A DNA stretch of 64,000 bases from the NCBI GenBank assembly GCA_037976565.1, contig CP137682.1, forward strand, positions 3,966,827 to 4,030,826, read 5' to 3'. Shown here piece after piece: positions 38,001 to 50,000 of this stretch. The notes beneath the pieces were generated by a model. It worked only from the letters and a program-made list of their open reading frames with translations. It was not told the origin of the DNA and made no database searches. A program made the position numbers and the translations under genes. Numbering within the stretch: the first letter of the stretch is position 1; every line of letters starts with the position of its first letter. The stretch is from Mesocentrotus franciscanus (Eukaryota; Echinodermata; Echinoidea; Camarodonta; Strongylocentrotidae).

Positions 38001-41000
38001 GTTGCGAGGTACAGAAGGTTGATTCAGATCTAGCCAGTCCACATGGTCCCTCCATGCTCCTGGGATGACATTCTGGTTTTCCGCCTCAACCATATCATTC
38101 ACATTAGACACCTGAATCTATTGGCCAGGATACCGAAGGCATTTTTCACCACTCTTCTCCCCCTTGAGAGTCTGTAGTTGAAAATCCTCTCCTCCCTGGC
38201 CATCACTCTTCTTCCGTATGGCTTCATGGGGTAGTTCCTGAGTGCGGCGTCATCCCCAGGATGAAGAAGGGCATGTCTTGGAGGTCATCAGGGCTTGCAG
38301 TCAAAGGGCAGGGTGGGGTGAGTCCTAGGGCTTCCTCTTCCAGGCCATTGAACAGCTCAGAGTCGCCAAATATCTGATCATCTGACATGTGTCCTTTTCC
38401 ACCAAGCTCGATCCACACAAAGTTGTAATCTGCATCCACCAGAGCTAGGAGTGGTATCGAAAAGAAGCCCTTGTAATTGTAGTACAGGCTTCAAGTTATA
38501 AGGGTTTATAATGTACAGTACATGTATAGCACCTTTTATTGTTGGCACACAAAGCGATTAGACTGCATATGACTTGTGTACAGAAGTAAGATAAAAAGAT
38601 GCAGGGACTTTGGGAAAGGCTAGCAACAGCTATGGTTTCGGTTCAAGAGTCTTAGTAGAATAAAGCTATTATTATTGTTGTGTTAACATAAACTATCCTG
38701 TTTGAAGTCTTGTTCTTGGTCAGGTGTATTCTCCCTTTCATTTGGCGTGTCGGCAGGATTAGATGTTACCAGGCAAGGAAGATTTTTTATGGATTGTTTA
38801 TGGTTGACAGTGTTCATTTTTCTCCATTGGATTGTGTATTTACACTGATACACTGGGACTGTGTATTGTTTGTGTATGTGTAGCTCCACATAGCTACACT
38901 CCAGCTCAGGTTAGTTTTGTGTCTGTGTCTGCTCACAAGTAGGCCTAATATTGTTGGTATGTTGGAATTTGAGAAAGTCTTCAGGAAAACATTTCTATGT
39001 GCTAATGCTATATATAGACCTTAGCTTTGTCTATAAAAAGTTACTTGGTTTGTTTGGACTGTAAATTGGAGTAGATTGGATTAGATAAATTAGATTAAAA
39101 GTTAACAAGTAATGAAGTATAAGTAACTAGTAAGCTAGGTCCCAATTCAGCATTATACAGCAACTAAAACTTTTAAACTTAATCTACAAGTTAGAGACTA
39201 GGATAAGGGACCACAGCAACAACAAGAACAAATTAATAATAAAATAAAATAAAATAAACGTTGATGACCAAGATACCAGAACATTTTTAGACAGATAAAA
39301 TAAATTTAGAAGAATCTTATATTTATACATATAGTCTACTTAAAGTAATAAAGTTGCCCAAACGAAAGTCAATATGGAATACATGTACAGACTAAATGTG
39401 AAATAATCATAGATTCTAATCATAACCATAGATCTACGCTAGCAAAAACAAAAACGAAACAAAAAAAATCTACAAATTTAATTCAAATTTGGATAGAGGG
39501 GAGAGCTACGTTTCCGCAATGGATCGAAGTACATACTTGAGTCACTTCACTGCTGAATACATTGGCAGGTTGTGTGAATTGAATCACATTGATGTGAATA
39601 AAGTTAAAATAAAAGAAGAAAGAATCTCCTGCTTATAAGTCAGTTACCACAGATGATTGAAGAGACTACTCCATCCACCGCTCAGCCTAGTCAGTCGGGT
39701 ATGAGTGCGGAGGATTTGGCTCGCTTGATGAAGGAGATGGAGATTTCTCGTTGTCAAGAGACCAAGCAGCTATGTGAGTCTCTGATGAAGATAAATGTCG
39801 GTCCCCAGCCTAGGGTAGAGTATAAGTTGCCCGGGCTCCATAGACTTACCGGAGATGATGATATCTCTTGTTATCTCAGCACGTTTGAACGTATGGCTAC
39901 AGCGGAAGAGAGGCCTAAGCATGAATGGGCTAAATTGCTGGAACCATATTTGACAGGGAAGGCCCAACAGGCTTTTCATTCTTTGAGTAATACAGAAAAG
40001 CAAAACTATGATGCTGTTGTACAGGTTATCCTCCGTAGGTATCAGCTTACCCCAGAAGCCTATAGGGTTAAATTTAAGACTGATACTAAGCAGAGTGAGG
40101 AAACCTTTGAAGAATTTGCAAACAGACTACAAGACAACTTCTACAAGTGGGTAGAAGCAACACCCTCTACCATCGAAATCCCTGATGTGAAGCGATGCTT
40201 TGATCTGGTCATGGTCGATCAGTTCCTGAGTACTGTGGTTGATGAGACACTACGACTGAAACTTAGGGAGCGCAACGAACGCTCATGATGAGTTGCTCCT
40301 CCATAGGCGTGCTAATTCGATGGCTCGCAGAGACGAAACGAATTTCAGAAAGCAGCAGGGTCAAGGTGGTATGGCTGATAGACGTCCAAACCCTAGGCCT
40401 ACTGGTTATTTCCAAGGTCAAACCGCCTCGAATCCTAACCGCAGAGGGGCATTTAATCAGAATTGCTACCGCTGTGGACAACTAGGGCATAGGATGGTGG
40501 ATTGCCCCATGCCACCTACCCCTGCAAAGTCACCATTTACCCAACAGAATAGTGCCTCCAACACACCAACACCCACACCAACCACAACACCACATATTAC
40601 AGACACAGGGAAAGTCAATTTCATAGCCCCAGTACAGATTCCTAACATGCTCGATTTTCCAGAGCAGGGACTACTACCCATGATGGAACTTGTTCTGAAA
40701 GGGGGAACTGACTCAACCGAAACATGCGTAAAGACGTATGGGCTGGTGGACTCTGGGTCTACAGTGTCTCTCCTCCCGACAGACCTCTGTGAAAAGTTGT
40801 CTTTACCAGTTACCCCTTGTAGTGAGGGAACCACTTTGAAGATATTAGGCGAAATTACTGTAGTTCCACATGGGGTGACAAGTGCGGAAGTAGAGTTTGG
40901 AGTCAGTACCATACAAGTCAATTTTCAGGTAGTTCAGACCTTGCCAGCTCCAGTTCTCTTGGGAGCAGATTTCGCTCATGCAGTAAAGTTGGTGATAGAT

Positions 41001-44000
41001 TTCGGTGAAGGGTGCTTTGGCACCAGCTTTGGGGTTGAAAAACCTGTTAAGTTTCCTATGTTGGGAATTCAGTCAGGAGAGCCAGAATACCCAGACTATG
41101 AACTGGACATGGAGGGCAGAGATACTATTGCTGTGCCTTCGGGAACCAAGTTACATGTTTCCTCCACCGAACAGGCAGAACTTGAGACTCTGTTGGATGA
41201 GTTCCAGGATGTTCTTTGTGACGTCCCAGGTTTCACAGATGTGGATTCTCATCGCATCGATGTGGGCGATGCCGCTCCATCCCATTCACACCCCTATAGA
41301 ATGGGTCCTGAGCGAAAGAGAGCCATGGATGAAGAAATATCAAAACTCTTGGAAAGTGGGAAAATAGAGCCCTCGTCATCCCCGTGGGCCTCCCCTGTTG
41401 TCATGGTGCCAAAGAAGGGAGGCACTTATCGCATGTGTATAGACTACCGAAAGTTGAACTCGGTAACAAAGATTGATGCTTATCCAATGCCGTCAGTAGA
41501 TGACATTCTCCAGTCATTGCATGGAGCTCAGGTGTTCTCTTCTTTGGACCTTAAAAGTGGTTATTGGCAGATGGGAGTAGCTCCAGAAGATTGTGTGAAG
41601 ACTGCGTTTGTGTGCGAACAAGGTCTGTTTCAGTTCAAAGTACTTCCTTTTGGGGTAGTCAATGGGCCAGCGAGCTTCCAAAGATTGATGCATACTGTAC
41701 TTGGTGATCTTTTTGGAAGGTGTTGCTATGTCTACTTGGACGATATTGTCTGTTTTTCTGGTAGCACACAGGACCACTACAAAGACTTGAGGGAAGTCTT
41801 GGGTAGGTTAAGAACTGCAGGGCTTACTGTGAATGTTGAGAAATGCCAGTTCTTACATAGGGAGATGAGGTATCTTGGCCATTTCATTGGGGCTGATGGC
41901 TTGAAGCCCGACCCAGACAAGGTGTCTGCCATCAGTGAGTATCCCGTGCCTACCTCTGTCAAGGAACTAGAGAGATTTCTGGGAATGATTGGATGGTATC
42001 AGAAGTTTGTACCAGGATTTGCAGATAAGGCTGTCCCATTGTATGCCTTGAAGAAAAAGGATACCAAGTGGAAGTGGACAGAAGAGTGTTCCATTGTGTT
42101 TGACAGCCTGAAGGAGGCTCTTATGTCTGAACCAGTGTTAGGTTACCCGAACCGGGCTTTGCCATTCGTTGTACACACGGACGCTAGTAATGTAGGTTTA
42201 GGGGCTATTCTAACACAGAAACAAGACTCCCAGACTAAAACCATAGCATATGCGAGCCGGACCCTGTCAAGTGCGGAACGGAACTACAGTACTACCGAGA
42301 AGGAGTGCCTTGCCATCATCTGGGCCTTGGAAAAGTGGAGGCCGTACTTGGAAGGCAGACCTTGTAAAGTAGTGACAGACCATCAGGCCCTGTGTTGGCT
42401 CTTCCGGAAGAGGAAGCAAGGGGGCAGACTAGCTCGTTGGGTATTACGCTTACAGGACTACAACTTCCAAGTGGTGTATCGTCCTGGATCCCAACACCAT
42501 GTCCCAGATGCCCTATCCAGATGTGGTGGAGAATCTGCATTGGTGGCAGCTGTTGAGGAAATCCATGCAAACCCACGCAGTGACAATGAGGAGAAGTGTG
42601 CTGACCCCAACTGCAGTCAACCAGAAGATGACTTAGTAGACTGGGTGTACTGTGATCGATGTAAACGTTGGTACCATCAAAGCTGTGTTGGTATCACTCG
42701 GGAGGAGGCTGAGATGATAGATATCTACATCTGTCCGTCCTGTCAACCAGATGAAACTCCGGGACCTGAGGATTTGGACTGTCCCATTCCGATTTCAGGA
42801 CTCGATGCAAAGTTGTTCCGCGAAGCCCAGCGACGTGACACTCAACTTCTTCCGATTATCCAGGCGTTGGAGAAGGGTAATGCCGACTGCCCAGCTGCTG
42901 GTCCATATGAACTTAAGAACGAGCTATTGTGGCGAAGGGATGGCTGTTTGGTTGTTCCTGGTGAGTTACAGAAAGTCGTCATGATGGAGTGCCACATGAG
43001 ACCCATAGCAGGCCACCTAGGGCGAAGGAAAACTCTTGCTCGCTTGAAGTATTCAAGATTATGTTGGAGAGGAATGTCGCAAAGTGTTCGCAGTTTTGTC
43101 AGAGCGTGCAAGGTTTGCGAAGAAACGAAGCCGGTATACCAGAAGAAACCGGGGAAAATGCTGTCTACATCATCGTCCCATCCATGGGAAATAGTTGGAG
43201 TGGACTTGATGGGACCCTTTCCCAAGAGTTACGGGGGTCATAAATATATCCTCGTGGCAGTCGACCACTATACGAAGTTCACGGAGGTGATACCACTTGA
43301 ATCGTCCAGCAGCCAGAGGGTATCATGTGCGCTAGTCCGCCAAGTGTTCTGCCGCTATGGACCCCCCAAGAAACTTCTATCTGACAATGGGCCCCAGTTT
43401 CGGGCAAAGGCGTTAGCAGCAGTGTGTAAGGAGTGGGGGGTAGAACAAGTCTTCATTACCCCTTACCACCCTCAGACTAACTGGGTGGAGAGAGTCAACA
43501 GAAATCTGAAGGCCATGCTTCAGTCCTACGTGTCAGGGGACCATCGCTCATGGGATGTACACTTGGCAGAATTCGGCTTCGCATTGAACACTTCTACTCA
43601 TGACACTCTGGGAACAGAACCAGCACTCCTCATGTTTGGGAGGCGACTAAACACTCCTCTCAGCAACAAACTTGCAACTAACGTTTCTGATGGTGTAAGT
43701 CAACCCAGTGTGGAGGACATCACATTGCGTAGCCAACTAGCGAAGGATAAGGCCAAGCGACACTACGACAAACGGAGACGCGAGGTTCAGATGAAGGAAG
43801 GAAATCGTGTGCGAATCAAAACCTTTCCAATATCAGATGCAAAGAAGTGCTTCATGGCAAAACTCGCTCCCGCTGGTCAGAGATGTATGTTGTGACCAAA
43901 CAACTGACCCCGTAAACTTTGAAGTCGTGAATGAAAAGAACAGAAATATAGTTCGCATTGTCCATGTGGACCAGCTCAAACTGTGCCAATGACTCTAATG

Positions 44001-47000
44001 GACACATGTACCTGAACATTTGGAGAAAGACTTGTGACATTTGTGAGACATTGAGTACCTACATGTATTTAATGTAAACTGTTGAACTTATTGTCGTTTA
44101 AGTCTATGATTGAATACTTCCTGAACACTCAGTGACAAAACAAAGCGAAACAAATCATAAATCAATAAATTTACATCCATAACTGTATTGACCGTATGAT
44201 TAAATAAGAACAAACTTCGATAAATACTGCGCTACTCATTATATATGGTATGATTACATCGTCTCAGGTCAAAATTCATCTGCTAGCATCTTGAGAGTTT
44301 ATTTCAAGAGAGTAATATATTTTTAATGCATGTTATATCAAAGCTTTATGATAACAAATGTGGATGAAAATTGACAGGGTGGAGTTGCATTTATATTTAA
44401 CCAAAAATGTAAGTGTTGACGGTAGTTGATATTCTGTTTTGGGCCCTTGCCTGTGTTCTCAGGTCGTGTTAGTGCTCAGTGTTTTTTGCTTTTGTTTTTG
44501 TCATCCTTCAGCTGTGCTGGGATGTTTCAAGATGTTATTTCCTTGAAGGTGTAAATAGGCATAATAGTTGGTATATGGTAGGGGCTGTAAAGATAGCATT
44601 TTGTGCTACAAGTGTTAACTGTATTGTTTTTAAGTGGAATTAGGATGCATCTGCTTGCATACATGTTTTAGATTTCCATGTAAGTGGAGTTTGTTTGCAT
44701 GTTCTATTGTTTACTACAATACATTTTACCATAGGGCGCATCTGACGTCATGATGATTTTATGTTCATCAGAAGCCTGTCGAGAGCTTTATACTAGAAAT
44801 AGAATTTGAAGAAAAAAACCCCATAGGGTTATTTTGGTGGGGGAGAGTATAAGGGTTTATAATGTACAGTACATGTATAGCACCTTTTATTGTTGGCACA
44901 CAAAGCGATTAGACTGCATATGACTTGTGTACAGAAGTAAGATAAACAGATGCAGGGACTTTGGGAAAGGCTAGCAACAGCTATGGTTTCGGTTCAAGAG
45001 TCTTAGTAGAATAAAGCTATTATTATTGTTGTGTTAACATAAACTATCCTGTTTGAAGTCTTGTTCTTGGTCAGGTGTATTCTCCCCTTTCAAAGTGTGG
45101 GGTGGCTTCTTGATAGCAATGTGTTTGCCATCCAGGGCCCCAATGGCATGGGGTATGTTCCATCTCTGCTCAAACTGGTTAGCTACGGCTGTCCAGGCTT
45201 CAGGGGTGACAGGTAGGCTAAAACCTCATTTTGTACGCTTGCACAATTGCCTGGCACACTTCTGGAACCATCTCTGAGATGCTGGACACTCCACACCTAA
45301 ATGCATACGCAAGGAACCGATAGTTGTCCAGTGGCAAGGTGCCTCAGTGTCACTGGCAGTTTCAGTCCAGTTGAGAGGGGTTGCCTGAAACTGGTGCGTC
45401 CCTCTCGATTGCTGGGGCACCCTGCAAGACTTCATCGAAGAGCTGTAGTGTTAATCTTGTGTAGTTTTGGAACACTATTGGATCTTCCAGCCTCAATTTG
45501 GTGTCTAGGAGGCTGGAGAACTGGCCAACTGTTGTCTCGTCTCCTCTGTGAGCCATGGTTGCACCCAGAACTGCCTGACTGCAGCTCTCCTGTACTTACG
45601 TGATTGGGGCTGTGGCTGGTCTGTACCGTCTGGCTGCTGCTCGTCTTCTTCCTCTCTGGCGATAATAATATAAGCATACAGTAATACTGCAAATGTCACG
45701 TTGTCATCATCCTCAACTCCTGTCATCATCAATGGTTGTGGGTTGTAGTGATCACTTTGTAGAAGTTCGAGAAACAATGAAGTCCATGGTCAGTCGGCCT
45801 GTATATATATCCGTCGGGGTCCAATCATAGCTCAAATCCTGATCACTCGACCCTTATCGTGAAAGACATCGCAACCACAACCGTATACTGTCGCAACAGA
45901 GCGCATCGGTTCGTGATGAATGTATTGGAAGGTATTCGAACGTATCTACACGTACCGATCGTCCCAAATCGGGGACCCGATCGTGATGATCGTGTCACAT
46001 CGAGACCCAATCGTGGACTCAATCGGGACAATCATATCGAACGTATATGATCGTATCTGAACGGGAGACCAGATCGTATCACCTGAAATTGACCAATCGT
46101 GACCATATCGCAACCAAGCGCACCAAATCGTACCATAACGTATCGACTCGCATCACCTCGTATCCAAACCTAGCAATTCAGAGAATTTCCACGATCAGCT
46201 ACGAATGGCCAATCGTGGGGTTCGTAACGGATCGCACGACAGTGGGAACGCCCCATAAGGGGCAGTTGCCCTGATACGGATAATGTAGTGTTATGCCGTA
46301 GCTTATGGTCAAACTTTAACTAATCAAATTTCAAAGAGATGGAAAACCTTGTAACAAAACAGTCGTGAACTACTATGACCGACTCGGCATTAATCATTAA
46401 CTTACTTGAATGAGGGAGGGTTGCCCCCAACAAAAAAGTCAGGAGGGCACATCTAGGGATTATTAACTTACATCTGTCATCTGTGGAATCCAGTCTCCAT
46501 GTCCTTCTTGCATCTGTTTGACTTCATCAACATCAAGAAGGACTGAAGCCAAGTCACCTACACCATTATAACATCTCTCACCTGAAATAAGTAGAAATGG
46601 AATGAACAAGAATCTCTTACATTCATCCTCATACGAGAATTGTAATCTAACCCAAAATGTAAAAATGTAAGAGAAGCATAACACATTGCCAAATCAGAAA
46701 TAGTTCTTGATAGTTCTTGATAATTTGAAATCAATATTGGGAACAGCTAAAGAGAACGATGCACTAATAAGGGAAATATATCTATCCATTAAGACAATAA
46801 CCACCACTAAACCACAAGCAGTGAAACAAGCAACATTAATATTATAAAACTGTTGAGAATTCTTAAGACTTTGCAGTGATTATCTTTGTAATACAAATTA
46901 TGCAGCATAGAAGTTAGAACGATAATGAATCTGGAACGCTCACAGAATTTCAGTTTCTAAACCAAACTATACGAGCTCAAATTTAACAAGCATTTGTTTA

Positions 47001-50000
47001 CCTTATATAATTACTTCTAAAAATTCAATATCATTGTGGACTTAGGCTTAAACAGATATGGCCACCACCAGCCACCCCTCCATTGAGCCCACCTCAAATA
47101 AAAGTGAAAATCATGTCTTCTCCTCACCAAAATTTGCTAGATGGTCCTTATAGTAGAACCCATAGTTAGCCGTCTCTTCACATTTGATGTCGATCACACC
47201 ATCTTCAGTACGAGTGTGCACGGTAGCCTCCTCCTCTCCGTCCCATAACACCTTGACTCCTCCCCATTGATGCTCGTTTCTGAAGCTTAGGGTCTCCACC
47301 ACGATGCCTTGCTTGCCGTCTGTAATGATTCAAGGCCACAGGTTTGTCAATTAACATGTAGTTTAGCCTTCTACTCCTGTGGATTTTTGTCAATTGTCTG
47401 CGCCAATCAGTAAACAAACACGCCTATTCATAAATGTACCGCATGAAAATAGTGAATTGCCTGGACAAAATATACACTGAGACAATTGCATCACTATGAA
47501 GATTCTCTCTATCAAGTATGAAGCAGAAGGAAAATAATGTTTCATGCGGTGGATGGTAACTTTCATCAAATATATTCCTTTAGATATCACTCTATGTGAG
47601 GAATAATGTTTAAGAATAAATTCTACATTTCCACTTAAGTCTTGGGATATATTAAAGATACTATGTCCCTTTTGCAGCCAACATCAAATTCTGTAGAACT
47701 TTGCAGGAATTATGAATATGTCATGTATGTCCTATCTGTGAAATTTAAACGTTAGCAGTGTCCTAATATTCAAATTATGCAAGGAAACCTGTTTACTTGC
47801 TAGACTTCACTGTCAGACACTATTGAGTGACTGACTGGCTTTTTCATCTTTGGTAATAACATACATAAAATGAGCTGTAAAGGGTACATGAGCATTTGTC
47901 TACATCAATAACCCACTTCTTGTAATGGCCAAAATTAAACTGATTGAATCTTTGCGCAGCATAAAACGTACGACCATTCGGTACAATGGTCTGAAAAATC
48001 AGACTATTACTTACTGGCTCTATAGCTCCTAAGTCGATTCGACAACTAATAGTCGTTATTTTCCCACTTAAAGACATTTTCAAGCCCCCCTTTTTTTAGG
48101 GAAGTTCTAAATTAGTATTGTCTTTCAAATGCCGTTGGAATTTAACCTTTTCATTTTTTTGGCCTGCAAATGGGACATAGTACCTTTAAGCAAATATTAA
48201 CCGACTACGAGGGTAATGGTACAAACTATCATCACTGAGGCGATGATAGTTTGTATCCATTGCCTCAGTAATATTTGTTTTATATCCCACATCGGCAATA
48301 AGGTCTATTTAAAGTGAACTTTACATAATTAAAAGAACTAGGTTTTCGCTTGTGGCGTTCTGATTCTGCAAACACTGACATTTCGCGTAACCTACTTTGC
48401 TATGCTTATTCAATGGGCAAGTGGGGCAGCAGCAAAAAATACTATCAATCGTGACAAAAGTACTGTACAAAAGTACTATCATACCCCTAGCTCACGGCTA
48501 TGAAGTGATGGTAAATCTATCATTGATCATGTGACCTCGTTTAGACCAATCAGATTGCAAGATTCTTAGTATGCAGGATATAAAATTGAATATACAGTAA
48601 AACCAGCTTTAGTGTCCATCGGTGTAGAAAGACCGTATGTAAAAGGCCACATTTTCTGTTTCCTTAGCGTAGTGTTTCTCATTGAAACATATACTGAAGG
48701 AAACTGTACAAAAAAGACCAACTGCCTAAAATGACAATTTTTCTGTCTCTATAGAGAAGTCTTTATATACACATTTCATCTCTTTTGGACTGCTTTTGAT
48801 AGTTTTTAATAGCCAAAATGTTTGAAATTTAAATAGGTCTAAATTCCACTGTGAATGGTATGTAAAGTATATTTTCCATTAAAAAGGAGGAAGAAGGAAG
48901 AGAAATTTGAATTGATTTGTAGAGAAAAATAACGTTGCCTTGAATGCAGTATGGGGTGACAATAGTGACTGAGAGAGAACAAAGGAACCAAAACCCATTT
49001 GTGTTTGCTGTACGTTTAATGCACTGCTACCGATCCATACAACATGAACCTTGGCCTACTTAGTGAATCAAAAGCACTAGCAATGGGAATATTCCCTGAT
49101 GTTATTTCGCGGTTTCATTGACCACAAACATAAAGAAGAAGGGGAACATCTGACCTAAAATTGAAAACATAACTTCCATTTAATCCATTTAATCCATCAC
49201 TAGCTTTGATCGACCATGGATCATAAAGGGGGATGCCACAGTTGACCTTTGGGACACATACGGTGTACATGACATATATAATAGACTCCAAACAATGTTG
49301 CAATCCAGGATTAATGGTCCATGGCGAATAACAAGTAATAGGTGTTCCTACCTACATGTTGTTGGTCAGGCAGGCAAGAAATATATACTTTATGGGCGAC
49401 TGAGTAATACATACATGTATACTATATAAGCCCATCAAAGGGCAACACACTTTCAAAGCCGGTCTCAGCTTCAAGACAAGGTACCCCTTTTAAAGGTAAT
49501 GCAAAGTTCTGGGAAATTTTGAAATTGGATGGATAATAATTCTTTAAATTTTTGATATATTTGGATGCCCCTGTGGATGTATTATAAGCACTAAAAAACT
49601 TAGCCCCTAAAACACTTCTGCTTTCGAGCAAATTGAATAATCAAAAGTTACCGGTACTCCGGTAAATTTCAAATATTTCAAATAGCGCCTAAGGCCATTC
49701 CATGGTAGCTGCGACCATGAAAATCTCAGAATATGCAGTTCTGATGTATAATTTCCAAACGGGAATAGCAAATCGGTCGATTGTAGTCAAGAAACATTGT
49801 TTTAAAGCTAAAGTAATATCAGTCTTGAGAGGGCGCTATACACCATAAAGAGTTTATTATTTACAATTTCATCACTTTAGACTTGATTTCAACCGCGACG
49901 ACGATCATTGAATATTGTAAAATCGCATATGCTTCCAATATGTTCATTTGAACCAAATTCATGCCCCCGTACCAAAACGTTGTAATACCTTTAAGGTTCT

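Larger units (their letters stand above)
38497..45092 (+). mobile_element. Gypsy LTR retrotransposon with PHD finger (Gypsy-2), full length
   Basis: 6.6 kb, complete: 5' LTR, tRNA-type primer-binding site, gag, pol, polypurine tract and 3' LTR, flanked by the 4-bp duplication AAGT (38493-38496 and 45093-45096). The two LTRs differ by one substitution and one C, so the insertion is recent. Order in pol is protease, reverse transcriptase, RNase H, PHD finger, integrase. No envelope ORF in the 3' region. Confidence 0.95.
36632..46255 (-). mobile_element. PIF/Harbinger DNA transposon, split by a Gypsy insertion
   Basis: Ends TGGGGCGTTCCCACT and AGTGGGAACGCCCCA are inverted repeats flanked on both sides by TAA (36629-36631 and 46256-46258), the 3-bp TWA target duplication of PIF/Harbinger. 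Subterminal regions are packed with ATCGTG/CACGAT motifs. Without the Gypsy element (38497-45092, plus a 4-bp duplication) it is about 3.0 kb. It carries a decayed transposase on the minus strand; no Myb-like second gene is seen. Sits in MIB2-like intron 6. Confidence 0.92.

Noticed and set aside
40466..43225. Minus-strand ORFs up to 151 residues
   Set aside because: Antisense shadows of Gypsy-2 pol.
43993..44835. Possible envelope gene in Gypsy-2
   Set aside because: No ORF with a signal peptide or membrane segment.
47205..47417. Candidate mini-exon with a DW motif for the second MIB domain
   Set aside because: The only nearby GATTGG gives TDWRRQLT, which lacks the glycine and aromatic residues of the domain, and has no phase 1-1 splice pair.
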